Assembly: GCA_021228405.1 (NCBI GenBank)
Contig: JAJQRF010000001.1
Span: forward strand, 744,001 to 808,000
DNA from: Pyrinomonadaceae bacterium
Lineage (GTDB): Bacteria > Acidobacteriota > Blastocatellia > Pyrinomonadales > Pyrinomonadaceae
Direction of reading: 5' to 3'
DNA length: 64,000 nucleotides
Part shown: positions 25,361-34,239 of the stretch, in pieces
How positions within the stretch are numbered: position 1 is the first letter of the stretch
Layout: every line of letters begins with the position of its first letter
Position numbers and translations under genes: made by a program
Notes under the pieces: model-generated
The model's input: only the letters and a program-made list of their open reading frames with translations
Told to the model about the DNA's origin: nothing
The model's database searches: none

Positions 25361-26122
25361 CTATTTTTTCTCTTCCCAACGGCGGTTTATCAAACTCGCC
25401 GAGAAACCTGCGCCGAAACCGTTGTCGATATTGACTACACTCACGTTTGAAGCGCACGAATTGAGCATTCCAAGCAATGCCGCGATGCCGCCGAAGCTTG
25501 CGCCGTAGCCGATGGAAGTCGGCACGGCGATGACGGGAACTTTCACTAAACCGCCGACGACCGACGGCAACGCGCCCTCCATTCCGGCGGCGACGATCAC
25601 GACGCGCGCATCCTGCAAAGTTTCTTTTTCCGACAAAATGCGATGCACTCCGGCAACGCCTGCATCCCAGATTCTTTTGACGCGGTTGCCCATCGTTTCC
25701 GCCGTCAGCGCGGCTTCTTCGGCAACGGGAATGTCGCTCGTTCCGGCGGTCACGACGGCGATTTCGCCAACGCCGAGTTCGGTTTTATCGCGAAAAAGAC
25801 GAATCACTTTCGCGGATTCGTGCCATTCGGAATCGGTGTAAATATTGCGGATTTCGCCGAAAACTTCCGCCGTCGTGCGCGTTATCAAAACATTCGGCGC
25901 ACGTGCCGCGAGCTTTTCAAAAATGCCGACGATTTGTTCCTTCGTTTTTCCCAGCCCGAAGATGACTTCGGGAAAACCTTGCCGCTCGGCGCGGGCGTGA
26001 TCGACCCGTGCATAGCCGATATTTTCAAAAGACAGGTTTCGCAGAGTTTGCGCCGCTTCGTCCGTCGAGATTTTGCCTTCCGTGTGAGCATTTAAAATCT
26101 CTTCGATTCTTTGTTGATTCAT
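25361..26122 (-). CDS. larB: LarB, nickel-pincer cofactor biosynthesis carboxylase/hydrolase
   Basis: A 253-residue LarB/PurE-like enzyme. In lactate-racemase maturation LarB carboxylates and hydrolyses nicotinic acid adenine dinucleotide, the first step to the nickel-pincer nucleotide. Signatures: [21 protein letters not shown] near the N-terminus, [28 protein letters not shown] and [13 protein letters not shown]. No larC or larE lies in this window, so the gene is an orphan here. A strong hairpin terminator lies 35 bp upstream of its start. Confidence 0.9.
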   Translation of the reverse strand: MNQQRIEEILNAHTEGKISTDEAAQTLRNLSFENIGYARVDHARAERQGFPEVIFGLGKTKEQIVGIFEKLAARAPNVLITRTTAEVFGEIRNIYTDSEWHESAKVIRLFRDKTELGVGEIAVVTAGTSDIPVAEEAALTAETMGNRVKRIWDAGVAGVHRILSEKETLQDARVVIVAAGMEGALPSVVGGLVKVPVIAVPTSIGYGASFGGIAALLGMLNSCASNVSVVNIDNGFGAGFSASLINRRWEEKK

Positions 26123-26156
26123 AAATTTTATTTTAGCCGTCCGAATTTAAAAACAA

Positions 26157-26184
26157 AAAACGGTGAACCTGAATTCACCGTTTT
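26157..26184 (-). terminator. Terminator hairpin upstream of larB
   Basis: A perfect 11-bp stem AAAACGGTGAA / TTCACCGTTTT (26157-26167 / 26174-26184) with a 6-nt loop and, on the minus strand, TTTTTTGTTTTT. No recognised gene precedes it on that strand, so it either ends a small transcript or attenuates larB. Confidence 0.75.
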
Positions 26185-26588
26185 CCGCTTTGAAGTAACA
26201 GGAGCAAAATAAATCTAAACAAACAAACCGACGTATTTACAAGACGAATAAATCTTTACCAGAGTCCATGCCACCACATCACGGCTGATAAAATTAAGGA
26301 CTATTTCATTTTCTAAAATGTTCGATTTGCTTACCATTTTCTAATTCACTATTCCCAAATTCATCTCTCAGCAATTCCGGTGCCGCAAATTCATAACTTT
26401 GAAAATCCCTTAAAACACTCGGTTTCTATTAACTAACGCGCAAATCTGTAAAGTTTTGTGTCATCTCGCCAGAATCATTTTTCGTTCACATTGACAAATC
26501 TCCGACGCGAATCGTTTTAATTTGATACATAAGTTTTTTTTGACAGACACTCTTGGCGGAAAATGTTAAAGTTTAATAGATTGAAAAT
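26185..26588. other. Gene-poor region; possible short peptide and ubiX promoters
   Basis: About 400 AT-rich bases. On the minus strand a seven-codon frame MWWHGLW (26279-26256) lies about 70 nt before the terminator at 26157. Upstream of it a 39-codon minus-strand frame without start looks mildly protein-like. On the plus strand two TTGACA boxes (26491-26496, 26540-26545) could be -35 elements for ubiX, with only weak -10 boxes. Confidence 0.4.
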
Positions 26589-27209
26589 ATGGAATTAACA
26601 GTTGCCATTACGGGCGCATCGGGCACGATCTATGCCGAAAGGGTTTTACAGCTTCTCGCCGCAAGCGGTGCGGTCAAAACGATCAATTTAATAATGTCGG
26701 GCGTGGTGCCGACCGTCGCACAGGTCGAACTCGGCGTTAATTTGAAGGAACCGACGCAGGAAAAAATAAACGTCTGGCTCGGATTGGAAAAAGATTCAAA
26801 ATTGATTCGCTATTGGCGGCTTGATAATCTAGCCGCGAAACCTTCGTCGGGTTCAAATAAACAAGCCGGAATGATAATCGTGCCGTGTTCGATGGGAACG
26901 CTCGGTGCGATCGCGAGCGGGGCGGGAACGAATCTGATCCATCGCGCGGCGGACGTTTGTATGAAGGAACAAAGAAAGCTCATCATCGTTCCGCGCGAAA
27001 CGCCTTTTAATGCGATTCATCTCGAAAATATGCTGAAGCTGTCGCGGCTCGGCGTTTGCATTCTGCCCGCCAGTCCGTCGTTTTATCATCGCCCGAAAAC
27101 GATCGACGATATGGTTAATCATTTGTGCTACAGGATTTTAGACCAATTCGATATTCCGCATTCGCGTAAAACGCAATGGACGGGCGAGGAAGTAAGTGAT
27201 AACGAATAA
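26589..27209 (+). CDS. ubiX: Flavin prenyltransferase UbiX/Pad1 family
   Basis: A 206-residue enzyme making prenylated FMN, the cofactor of UbiD-type decarboxylases. Motifs: AITGASGTIYAERVL (FMN/phosphate site) near residue 6, PCSMGTLGAIASG in the centre and PRETPFNAIHLENMLKLSRLG near the end. With mqnD about 850 bp downstream on the same strand, the likely client is the UbiD-like decarboxylase of futalosine-route menaquinone synthesis (inference). Confidence 0.92.
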   Translation: MELTVAITGASGTIYAERVLQLLAASGAVKTINLIMSGVVPTVAQVELGVNLKEPTQEKINVWLGLEKDSKLIRYWRLDNLAAKPSSGSNKQAGMIIVPCSMGTLGAIASGAGTNLIHRAADVCMKEQRKLIIVPRETPFNAIHLENMLKLSRLGVCILPASPSFYHRPKTIDDMVNHLCYRILDQFDIPHSRKTQWTGEEVSDNE

Positions 27210-27211
27210 CT

Positions 27212-27258
27212 GATAAGTGATAAAGGATATGAAAAACTGTTTTCCGTTATCACTTATC
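27212..27258. repeat. Inverted 7-bp repeat array before the methyltransferase gene
   Basis: GATAAGTGATAA (27212-27223) and its exact inverse TTATCACTTATC (27247-27258) belong to heptamer runs of GATAACG/GATAAGT type and GTTATCA/CTTATCC type. The right run ends 12 bp before the ATG at 27271. Confidence 0.7.
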
Positions 27259-27270
27259 CACTATCAATCT

Positions 27271-28026
27271 ATGTCTGATACAGTCGAAAGATTTTCAAAT
27301 CGCGTTGAGAATTACGTAAAATATCGTCCGTCGTATCCGCCTGAAGTTTTGGATTTGTTTCATAACGAAATGTTTCTGCAAACGGATTCGGTCATTGCCG
27401 ATGTCGGTTCGGGAACTGGAATTTCAGCGAAGATTTTTCTCGAAAACGGCAATAAAGTTTACGGTGTCGAACCGAACAAAGCGATGCGCGAAGCGGCGGA
27501 AGTTTTTTTGCAGGATTTTTCGCAGTTTGAAAGCGTTGAAGGAACTTCGGAAAATACGAATCTGCCCGATAAATCGGTTAATTTCATCGTCGCGGCACAG
27601 GCTTTTCACTGGTTCGATCCTGAAAAAACGCGCCCCGAGTTTCGGCGCATTTTGCGCGGTAACGGTTTTGTCGCGTTGATCTGGAACGAACGCCAACTTG
27701 ATACGACTCCGTTTTTGCGCGGATATGAAGAAATTCTGAAAAAATACGGCACGGATTACGAAAAAGTCCGTCACGATCATTTGGACGAAAAAATATTTGA
27801 AGTTTTTTTTCAAACCGAATTTTCGCACAAATCTTTCCTGAACGTTCAAACCGTTGATTTTGAAGGATTAAAAGGCAGAATGCTGTCGTCGTCGTATATG
27901 CCCGGCGAAGACGATAAAGTTTTTGAGCCGATGATTGCTGAACTTCGTGACCTCTTTGAGAAATACGCCGAAAACGGTAAAATAGAGATTTTATATAATA
28001 CGAATATCTACTACACCCGATTTTAA
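27271..28026 (+). CDS. Class I SAM-dependent methyltransferase
   Basis: A 251-residue methyltransferase. The SAM-binding motif I is [15 protein letters not shown] near residue 45, an acidic motif II is in [12 protein letters not shown], and the [12 protein letters not shown] motif is typical of a broad group of small-molecule methyltransferases. I start at [12 protein letters not shown] (27271), because the longer frame begins inside a heptamer repeat array. It lies between ubiX and mqnD, but lacks clear UbiE/MenG signatures, so a role in menaquinone methylation is only possible. Confidence 0.82.
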   Translation: MSDTVERFSNRVENYVKYRPSYPPEVLDLFHNEMFLQTDSVIADVGSGTGISAKIFLENGNKVYGVEPNKAMREAAEVFLQDFSQFESVEGTSENTNLPDKSVNFIVAAQAFHWFDPEKTRPEFRRILRGNGFVALIWNERQLDTTPFLRGYEEILKKYGTDYEKVRHDHLDEKIFEVFFQTEFSHKSFLNVQTVDFEGLKGRMLSSSYMPGEDDKVFEPMIAELRDLFEKYAENGKIEILYNTNIYYTRF

Positions 28027-28027
28027 G

Positions 28028-28054
28028 TTTTTTAGTTTTTACATTTTACATTTT
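28028..28054 (+). repeat. 7-bp repeat run abutting the mqnD start
   Basis: TTTTTAG, TTTTTAC, ATTTTAC and ATTTT follow one another directly up to the ATG. The inverted partner is not evident, so this is a half array. Confidence 0.5.
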
Positions 28055-28915
28055 ATGGAAGCAACATCTGAAACAAAACCTGCCGTGAGAACAATTACCG
28101 TCGCGCATTCGCCCGATTCCGACGATGCTTTTATGTTCTACGGTTTGGCAACCAACAAACTCGAAACCGAAGGATTAAAGTTTGAACACACTTTAAAGGA
28201 CATTCAAACTCTCAACGAAGACGCAAAGAACGGCGTTTTCGATGTGACGGCGATCAGTTTTCACGCTTACGCATATCTCTCGGATAAATACGCGCTGTTG
28301 CCGCACGGCGCAAGCATCGGCGACAAATACGGTCCGATCGTCGTCGCCAAGGAGCAATATAAACCCGAAGACATTCCGAATCTGAAAATCGCCGTTCCGG
28401 GCGAATTGACGAGCGCGTTTCTGGCTCTGAAAATCTACAATCAGGATTTTGAATACGACGTGGTTCCGTTCGACGAGATAATCGATTACGTCTTGAAAGG
28501 AAAAGCCGACGCGGGACTTCTGATTCACGAAGGACAGCTTTTTTACAAGCAAATGGGCTTGAACAAAGTTCTCGATCTCGGCGAATGGTGGTTTGATAAG
28601 ACAGGTCTGCCGTTGCCGATGGGCGGAAATGCGATCAAGCGCGAGCTTGGTGAAGATTTGATGAAACAGGTTTCAAAACATCTGCACCGAAGCATCGTTT
28701 ATTCGATGGAAAACCGCGAGGACGCACTTGCCTACGCAATGCAGTTTGCCCGCGATATGCCGCCCGAACTGGCTGATCGTTTCGTCGCAATGTGGGTTAA
28801 TGATCTGACGCTCGATTACGGCGAACGCGGAAAGGAAGGTGTGAAACGGCTTTTGCAGGAAGGTTATGAAAAAGGAATTATCCCGCACAAGGTCGAAGTC
28901 GAATTTGTGGATTAA
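28055..28915 (+). CDS. mqnD: 1,4-dihydroxy-6-naphthoate synthase (futalosine menaquinone pathway)
   Basis: A 286-residue MqnA/MqnD-family protein with a periplasmic-binding-protein fold. The opening [14 protein letters not shown], the central [21 protein letters not shown] and GLLIHEGQL are characteristic of MqnD, which converts cyclic dehypoxanthine futalosine to 1,4-dihydroxy-6-naphthoate. No signal peptide, consistent with a cytoplasmic enzyme rather than a transporter component. ubiX lies upstream on the same strand. The other mqn genes are outside the window, apart from a possible mqnX-like deaminase at 10.8-12.2 kb. Confidence 0.9.
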   Translation: MEATSETKPAVRTITVAHSPDSDDAFMFYGLATNKLETEGLKFEHTLKDIQTLNEDAKNGVFDVTAISFHAYAYLSDKYALLPHGASIGDKYGPIVVAKEQYKPEDIPNLKIAVPGELTSAFLALKIYNQDFEYDVVPFDEIIDYVLKGKADAGLLIHEGQLFYKQMGLNKVLDLGEWWFDKTGLPLPMGGNAIKRELGEDLMKQVSKHLHRSIVYSMENREDALAYAMQFARDMPPELADRFVAMWVNDLTLDYGERGKEGVKRLLQEGYEKGIIPHKVEVEFVD

Positions 28916-28943
28916 TTTCTGCAAAACTAAATTTATAAAAAAA

Positions 28944-28978
28944 GGCGCGGAAATTATTCGGTTTCGCGTCTTTTTTTT
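28944..28978 (+). terminator. Terminator of mqnD
   Basis: GGCGCGGAAA / TTTCGCGTC stem with one bulged G and one G-T pair (28944-28953 / 28962-28970), followed by eight T residues, 28 bp after the stop. Confidence 0.78.
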
Positions 28979-29047
28979 CGATAAGATTTGTCAACTTTTC
29001 CCCAATTTCCGGCATCTATTCACTAGCTTTCAGAAAAAGGTAAAAAG

Positions 29048-29875
29048 ATGAAAAGAATAATTGCTTTCGGTTTATTTATTTTTTGTATTTCGATCTTTTC
29101 CGCTTCGGCGCAGACTTCGACCATTTCAAAAGTAGAACTCAGCCAGACGGATATTGATAAGATCATCAAAAAATTTACGGCAAATGAGGCGGAATTTCGC
29201 GCCGCTCTGACGAATTACGTTTTTAATCGTTATGCGGTCGTGCAAACGGTCGGAATGGGCGGACAGATCACCGGATCGTTCGAGCGCGATTCGTTTATGA
29301 GCCTCACGCCGGACGGACAAAGATTTGAAAAAATTCTTCGTGCCCCGGTTGCGACAACTCCGCCGGGATTTATCACGCCTGAAGATTTGGAAGATTTGGG
29401 CGGCGTAAATCCGTTTGCGATCGAGCCTTCACGGGTTAATGAATACAATTTCGTTTATCTCGGCAAAGAGAAGATCGACGAATTGAATCTGCACGTTTTT
29501 GAAGTCACGCCGAAAGTAATTCCGAATCCGAAAAAGACCCCGCTTCGTCTTTTCACGGGCAGAATCTGGGTTGACGATACGGATTTTATGATCGTCAAAT
29601 CGAAAGGCAAAGCCGTTCCCGAAACAAAGGAAAACAAATTTCCCGTCGTCGAAACGTGGCGCGAAAACGTTGATGACAAATACTGGTTTCCATCTTATGC
29701 TTCGTCAAATGACGAATTGGTTTTCGACGACGGTTCGACGGTCAAGCTCAGGATGCGCATCAAATTCAAAGATTACAAACAAGGCAGAAGCGACGTGAAG
29801 ATTTTGGATGACGATGTAGTTGTCGAAGACGAAAAACCCGCGGCAACGCCGGCACCGGCACCGAAAAAACCTTAA
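29048..29875 (+). CDS. Secreted protein, outer-membrane-lipoprotein-sorting-like fold
   Basis: A 275-residue exported protein with a signal peptide (about 1-21, ending SASAQ). The body is beta-rich, and statements such as LFTGRIWVDDTDFMIVKSKGKA and FPVVETWRENVDDKYWFPSY recall the LolA/LolB-like periplasmic fold that contacts lipids. The C-terminal 15 residues are Pro/Ala-rich (TPAPAPKKP). No cysteine lipobox. The assignment to the LolA-like superfamily is tentative. Confidence 0.75.
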   Translation: MKRIIAFGLFIFCISIFSASAQTSTISKVELSQTDIDKIIKKFTANEAEFRAALTNYVFNRYAVVQTVGMGGQITGSFERDSFMSLTPDGQRFEKILRAPVATTPPGFITPEDLEDLGGVNPFAIEPSRVNEYNFVYLGKEKIDELNLHVFEVTPKVIPNPKKTPLRLFTGRIWVDDTDFMIVKSKGKAVPETKENKFPVVETWRENVDDKYWFPSYASSNDELVFDDGSTVKLRMRIKFKDYKQGRSDVKILDDDVVVEDEKPAATPAPAPKKP

Positions 29876-29878
29876 TTA

Positions 29879-29973
29879 ACGGATAACGAAAAACGGATAG
29901 TCGGCAGATTAAAGTGCTGACTATCCGTTTTGATATAAAAACAAAACTCCGTTATCAGTTATCCGTTATAAGT
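29879..29973. repeat. 7-bp repeat arrays and hairpin after the secreted-protein gene
   Basis: GATAACG-type heptamers are followed by GTTATCA, GTTATCC, GTTATAA and GTTATTC units. A 13-bp perfect stem (29890-29902 / 29919-29931) ending in TTTT lies within and probably serves as terminator for the gene ending at 29875. Confidence 0.7.
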
Positions 29974-29979
29974 TATTCA

Positions 29980-30723
29980 CTATTTTCCGAGTTCTTCCGC
30001 AATGGCTCCACGAGTTTTACTTAATAATTCCGACAGGTCATTTTCCGATAAACCTTTCGTTTCGACCGCCGGAAGCAAAACGATCTCCATTGTTCCCGCA
30101 TTTGCCACGCCCGTTTTTTTGCCCATCAGGTAATCGGTATTTTTGATCGCGACGGGAATGATCGCCGCACCGGTTTGCAAGGCAACGTGAAACGCGCCTT
30201 TTTTGAACGGGAGAAGCTCGCCCGGCATCGCCCGGGTGCCTTCGGCAAACAGACCGAAGGAATAACCGCTTGCGACCGTTTCGCGCATTTTTTCCATCGT
30301 TTCGAGTGCGCGTTGCGGATTTGAACGGTCGATTGCCAGAAATTTGATGAACTGCATTCCGCGTCCCAGCACGGGAACTTTCAAAACTTCTTTTTTTGCG
30401 ATCAGCCCGATGCGCGTTCCGGCATAGGCAAAAAGCGCGGTCGTGTCGATATAAGAACGATGATTGGCGACAAAAATATAAGATTTGCCGTCTTCCAGAT
30501 TTTCCCTGCCCGAAACTTTCACCTTTACGCCCGAGCCGCGAATCCACGTCTTCGCGCCCCAAACGCATAGACGGTAGAGTTTCATCCGGCGGTTAATCAA
30601 CTGCAAAAAGGTCATCGCGGGCAAAGCAATAAAAAGCAGTAAAAATCCGGCAAACGCCAAACTCCACCAGTAACGAAGTTTGCCGATGATGCTCGATTTG
30701 TTAGAATCCTTGACAGGAAACAT
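29980..30723 (-). CDS. plsC: 1-acyl-sn-glycerol-3-phosphate acyltransferase
   Basis: A 247-residue membrane acyltransferase forming phosphatidic acid. One or two N-terminal hydrophobic helices (about 15-40) precede the NHxxxxD catalytic motif (ANHRSYID) and the FAEGTR substrate motif. I start at 30723 (MFPVKDS). The longer frame, starting at 30768 or 30795, would overlap the divergent M14 gene, whose start is supported by a ribosome binding site. If 30768 were used, the two start codons would share the palindrome GCATGC. Confidence 0.88.
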   Translation of the reverse strand: MFPVKDSNKSSIIGKLRYWWSLAFAGFLLLFIALPAMTFLQLINRRMKLYRLCVWGAKTWIRGSGVKVKVSGRENLEDGKSYIFVANHRSYIDTTALFAYAGTRIGLIAKKEVLKVPVLGRGMQFIKFLAIDRSNPQRALETMEKMRETVASGYSFGLFAEGTRAMPGELLPFKKGAFHVALQTGAAIIPVAIKNTDYLMGKKTGVANAGTMEIVLLPAVETKGLSENDLSELLSKTRGAIAEELGK

Positions 30724-30766
30724 CAATTTTTTATTATCTCGAATTGCTTCAAGGGAAACATTTTGC

Positions 30767-33208
30767 ATGCACAATAGTCTAAAGTCTAAAGTCAAAAGTT
30801 CAAAGTCAGTGGTCAGTGGTCAGTGGTCAGTGGTCAGTTTGTTTTTACTGATTTTCTTCTTGCTGACCACCGACCACAGTCCACTGACCACTGTAAAAGC
30901 GCAAGTTCCGTCGCCGAAATCCGTTTTAGGTTTTCAACCGACCGACGATAAAACCATCGCCGACTGGACACAGATCACGAATTATTTCGGCAAACTGGAC
31001 GCGGCGAGCGGGAAGATTTCAGTTAAAGAGATCGGCAAAACGACGCTCGGAAAACCAATGATCGTAGCATTCATTTCTTCGGCGGAAAATCTCAAAAATC
31101 TCGAAAAATATCGACAGATAAACGCGAAATTGGCGAATCCGCAAACAGTAGGTCAGAATGAACTGGAAAATCTCGTCAAGACAGGAAAAACCATTGTTTC
31201 GATTTCGTGTTCGATTCATTCGACCGAGATCGTCGCGTCGCAAATGTCGATGAATCTTGCGTTTGAGCTTGCAACGGCGACCGACGAAGGCACTAAGGAA
31301 ATTTTAGACAACACGATTCTTTTGCTGATTCCGTCATCGAATCCTGACGGCATCGACATCGTGACAAACTGGTATCGCAAAACTCTGGGCACAAAATCGG
31401 AAGGCTCTGCGCCGCCCGAACTTTATCATCACTACGCCGGACACGATAACAACCGCGATTGGTTTATGCTCAATCTACAGGAAACGCGGAACATTACGAA
31501 ACTTTACTGGCAGGAATGGTTTCCGCAGTTCGTTTACGACGTTCATCAAATGGGACAAACGGGCGCGAGATTTATCATTCCGCCGTTTTTCGATCCGCCG
31601 AATCCGCGCATTTCACCGCTCGTTTTGCGCGAAGTCGGGCTGGTCGGCTACAAAATGGCGGCTGATCTGCAAGCGAAAAACATCGCGGGCGTAGCGACGA
31701 ATACGACTTTCGATACGTGGTGGCACGGCGGTTTTCGTTCCGCGCCTTATTATCACAATTCGATCGGCATTTTGTCCGAAGCCGCGAGTGCCGATCTGAT
31801 GTCGCCCGTGACGATCACAAAAGAACAGATGCAGAAATCGCGCGGCGGACGCGGACTTGCATCCGCGCTCGAAACGGCGACGAATCATCCCGACGTGTGG
31901 CAGGGCGGTTTGTGGCGACCGCGCGATATTGCCGAAATTGAAATGACGGCTTCGCGTGGGCTTCTCGAAGTTGCGGCGAAATTTCGTCCGCGCTATCTGC
32001 GTAATTTTTACGAACTCGGACGCGCCAATCTCGAACCTAAACAAAACGAACCCCAAGCATTCGTGATCGCGGGCGGACAGCCGAACGGCGAAGCGGTTTC
32101 GCGTCTGCTCGAAATTTTAATGTGGCAAGGCATCGAAATCTACCGGATGACCGAAGAAGGTTATTTTGCAATGGAAGCCGCCAAACGCAACGATTTTCAC
32201 GAAATGCCGCTCGGTTCGTTCCTGATTTTCGTCAATCAGGCGCAGAAAAATAATATTTTGAGTCTTTTTGAACGGCAGGTTTACCCGAACAGATTGAACG
32301 CGAACGGCGAAGCCGAAGTGCCGTATGACGTGGCGGGCTGGACTTTGCCTTTGCAGATGGGCGTTGAATCGGACGCGGTTTGGAATACGCGTGATTTGGA
32401 AAAATTCAAAAAAACGCTGAAAAAACTGGAAAACATCAACCAGGCACGTGACGTTTTGAACATCGCGCCGGCGAAGGAATCATTCGCAAAAATTACGAAT
32501 CCGCTGAAAACGAATCCGAAAATAGGACTTTATAAACCTTTTACTTCTTCGATGGATGAAGGTTGGACGCGGCTTGTTTTCGATAATTTTCAGATTCCTT
32601 TTTCGTCCGTTTCAAACAATGATTTCCGCACTAACAACTTAAATTTCGATGCGCTCATCTTACCTGCTGACGGTGAAAATACGATTCTTAACGGATTCAG
32701 CGCGACGCGTTATCCCGAAGAATTTGCGGGCGGAATCGGTGAAGCGGGCGTTGAAAATTTGAAGAAATTCGTCGAAAACGGCGGAAAACTTATTTGTTTC
32801 GACGATTCGTGCGAACTCGTTATCAAACGTTTCGGGCTTCCGGTGAAAAATGCTTTGAAGGATTTGAAACGCAGTGAATTTTACAATCCGGGTTCGATCG
32901 TAAGTTTGGAAACCGACACGAAAAATCCGCTTGCAAAAGGAGTTTGGGAAGACACGCCGGCATATTTTACGAACAGTTCGGCGTTTGAGATAACGGACGA
33001 AACAAAGTTCAAAAGCGTCGCGAAATATGCCGCGAAAGACGCGCTTTTATCAGGTTGGATGCTCGGCGAAAAATTCGTCAACGGGAAAACCGCCGTCGCC
33101 GAAACCGCTTACGGCAAAGGGAAAATCATTCTTTTCGCCTTCCGCCCGCAACATCGCGGACAATCCTGGGCGACGTTTCCGTTCATCTTTAACTCGTTGG
33201 AAAAATAG
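30767..33208 (+). CDS. Secreted M14-type zinc carboxypeptidase
   Basis: An 813-residue exported protease. Zinc ligands: H and E in IHSTEIV, and the later H in VYDVHQMGQTG. The substrate-binding region PSSNPDG and NNRDWF are present, and the general-base glutamate is probably in GILSEAAS. A C-terminal region from about residue 590 resembles a glutamine-amidotransferase-like fold (NGGKLICFDDS). The start ATG has AAGGGA 10 bp upstream. The signal peptide is unusual: its n-region and c-region are encoded by inverted 7-bp repeats (30775-30838 and 30862-30895), with the hydrophobic core LFLLIFFLL between them. Confidence 0.85.
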   Translation: MHNSLKSKVKSSKSVVSGQWSVVSLFLLIFFLLTTDHSPLTTVKAQVPSPKSVLGFQPTDDKTIADWTQITNYFGKLDAASGKISVKEIGKTTLGKPMIVAFISSAENLKNLEKYRQINAKLANPQTVGQNELENLVKTGKTIVSISCSIHSTEIVASQMSMNLAFELATATDEGTKEILDNTILLLIPSSNPDGIDIVTNWYRKTLGTKSEGSAPPELYHHYAGHDNNRDWFMLNLQETRNITKLYWQEWFPQFVYDVHQMGQTGARFIIPPFFDPPNPRISPLVLREVGLVGYKMAADLQAKNIAGVATNTTFDTWWHGGFRSAPYYHNSIGILSEAASADLMSPVTITKEQMQKSRGGRGLASALETATNHPDVWQGGLWRPRDIAEIEMTASRGLLEVAAKFRPRYLRNFYELGRANLEPKQNEPQAFVIAGGQPNGEAVSRLLEILMWQGIEIYRMTEEGYFAMEAAKRNDFHEMPLGSFLIFVNQAQKNNILSLFERQVYPNRLNANGEAEVPYDVAGWTLPLQMGVESDAVWNTRDLEKFKKTLKKLENINQARDVLNIAPAKESFAKITNPLKTNPKIGLYKPFTSSMDEGWTRLVFDNFQIPFSSVSNNDFRTNNLNFDALILPADGENTILNGFSATRYPEEFAGGIGEAGVENLKKFVENGGKLICFDDSCELVIKRFGLPVKNALKDLKRSEFYNPGSIVSLETDTKNPLAKGVWEDTPAYFTNSSAFEITDETKFKSVAKYAAKDALLSGWMLGEKFVNGKTAVAETAYGKGKIILFAFRPQHRGQSWATFPFIFNSLEK
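30775..30895. repeat. 7-bp inverted repeat array forming the M14 signal-peptide codons
   Basis: AGTCTAA-type heptamers grade into four exact GGTCAGT units (30811-30838). These face CTGACCA/CCGACCA/CAGTCCA units (30863-30890). The whole array is open in the M14 reading frame. Confidence 0.85.
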
Positions 33209-33229
33209 AGTTTCGGGCAAGGGGAATTT

Positions 33230-34135
33230 ATGAAAACACAGACGCAATGCGTTAAAAACAATCTTGGTTTGGTGTGCATCACGCATTCGGAAGACGTGCG
33301 TTACAAAACGACGACGCGGAAAAATCTGCTCTCACTCGATGAATCGGCGCAGAAGGAGAAGCTTCGCACGATCTATACTGAAAACATTGCGCGTTTGAAA
33401 AAAGCGATCGAATTTTGTCTGGCAAACGACATAAATCTGTATCGGATGACTTCCGCGCTTTTTCCTTTTTCCGACGAAAAAATGGGTGCGGAAATATTGG
33501 AAGATTTTACCGACGATTTATCAGACATCGGGACAAATGCGCTCGCAAAAGGCTTGCGGCTCGTTTTGCATCCCGATCAGTTCGTCGTTTTGAGTTCCGA
33601 TTCGGAAAACGTCATCGCCAACAGCGTGAAGATTTTGAAAATGCACGCGAAAACGATGGATTTGCTCAAACAGCCGCGTTCGGAATGGGCGGCGATGAAT
33701 ATTCACGGCGGAAAAAGCGGCAGAATCGATAAACTGGTTTCGGAGATCGGAAAACTTCCTGAAGAAATCCGTTCGCGCATCACGTTTGAAAACGACGAAT
33801 ACGCTTATTCTTCGGCGGAAATTCTCGAAGTTTGCCGCCGCGCAAATGTTCCGATGGTTTTCGACGCGCATCATCACATTTGCCGCGAAAATCTTGAAAA
33901 TTACAATGATCCGTCGGTCGAAGCAACATTCTGGGCGGCGCGGGAAACGTGGAAAAAGCCGGAAAATCAAATGGTTCACATTTCAAACGGGCGCGAAAAA
34001 TTCGGCGACCGTGCCCACAGCGACCTGATCTTTACGATGCCCGAAGTTTTCCGTTTCGCGCCTTGGATCGAAGTCGAAGCCAAGCACAAGGAGCTTGCAA
34101 TCGCCAAATTGCAAACCGAATGGCTTCAAAAATAA
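33230..34135 (+). CDS. uvsE: UV-damage endonuclease UvsE
   Basis: A 301-residue TIM-barrel endonuclease (UVDE family) nicking DNA 5' of UV photoproducts. Family motifs: GLVCITHSEDVRYKT, YRMTSALFPF, VLHPDQFVVLSS, NIHGGKSGRID, FENDE and DAHHH, with many metal-binding His/Glu/Asp. AAGGGGA lies 5 bp before the ATG. It follows the M14 gene by 21 bp and may be co-transcribed with it. It offers repair independent of UvrABC. Confidence 0.95.
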   Translation: MKTQTQCVKNNLGLVCITHSEDVRYKTTTRKNLLSLDESAQKEKLRTIYTENIARLKKAIEFCLANDINLYRMTSALFPFSDEKMGAEILEDFTDDLSDIGTNALAKGLRLVLHPDQFVVLSSDSENVIANSVKILKMHAKTMDLLKQPRSEWAAMNIHGGKSGRIDKLVSEIGKLPEEIRSRITFENDEYAYSSAEILEVCRRANVPMVFDAHHHICRENLENYNDPSVEATFWAARETWKKPENQMVHISNGREKFGDRAHSDLIFTMPEVFRFAPWIEVEAKHKELAIAKLQTEWLQK

Positions 34136-34239
34136 AAAGCAAACGGCTTGATTTGAATAACTTTGCCATTTTTGGACAAGTTTCCAGATCGAGCTTTCCA
34201 TATTCAGAAAACTCCCGTTAGGTGTTACTATTTATTGCT

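Noticed and set aside
26157-26279. Tryptophan attenuator controlling larB
   Set aside because: The peptide and terminator are real sequence features, but no alternative antiterminator pairing is evident and larB is not a tryptophan gene, so it is listed only as an open observation.
26306-26464. Broken minus-strand gene upstream of the MWWHGLW frame
   Set aside because: An 11-codon frame, two stops, then a 39-codon frame look mildly protein-like, but no family is recognised and AT-rich chance frames of this size are common.
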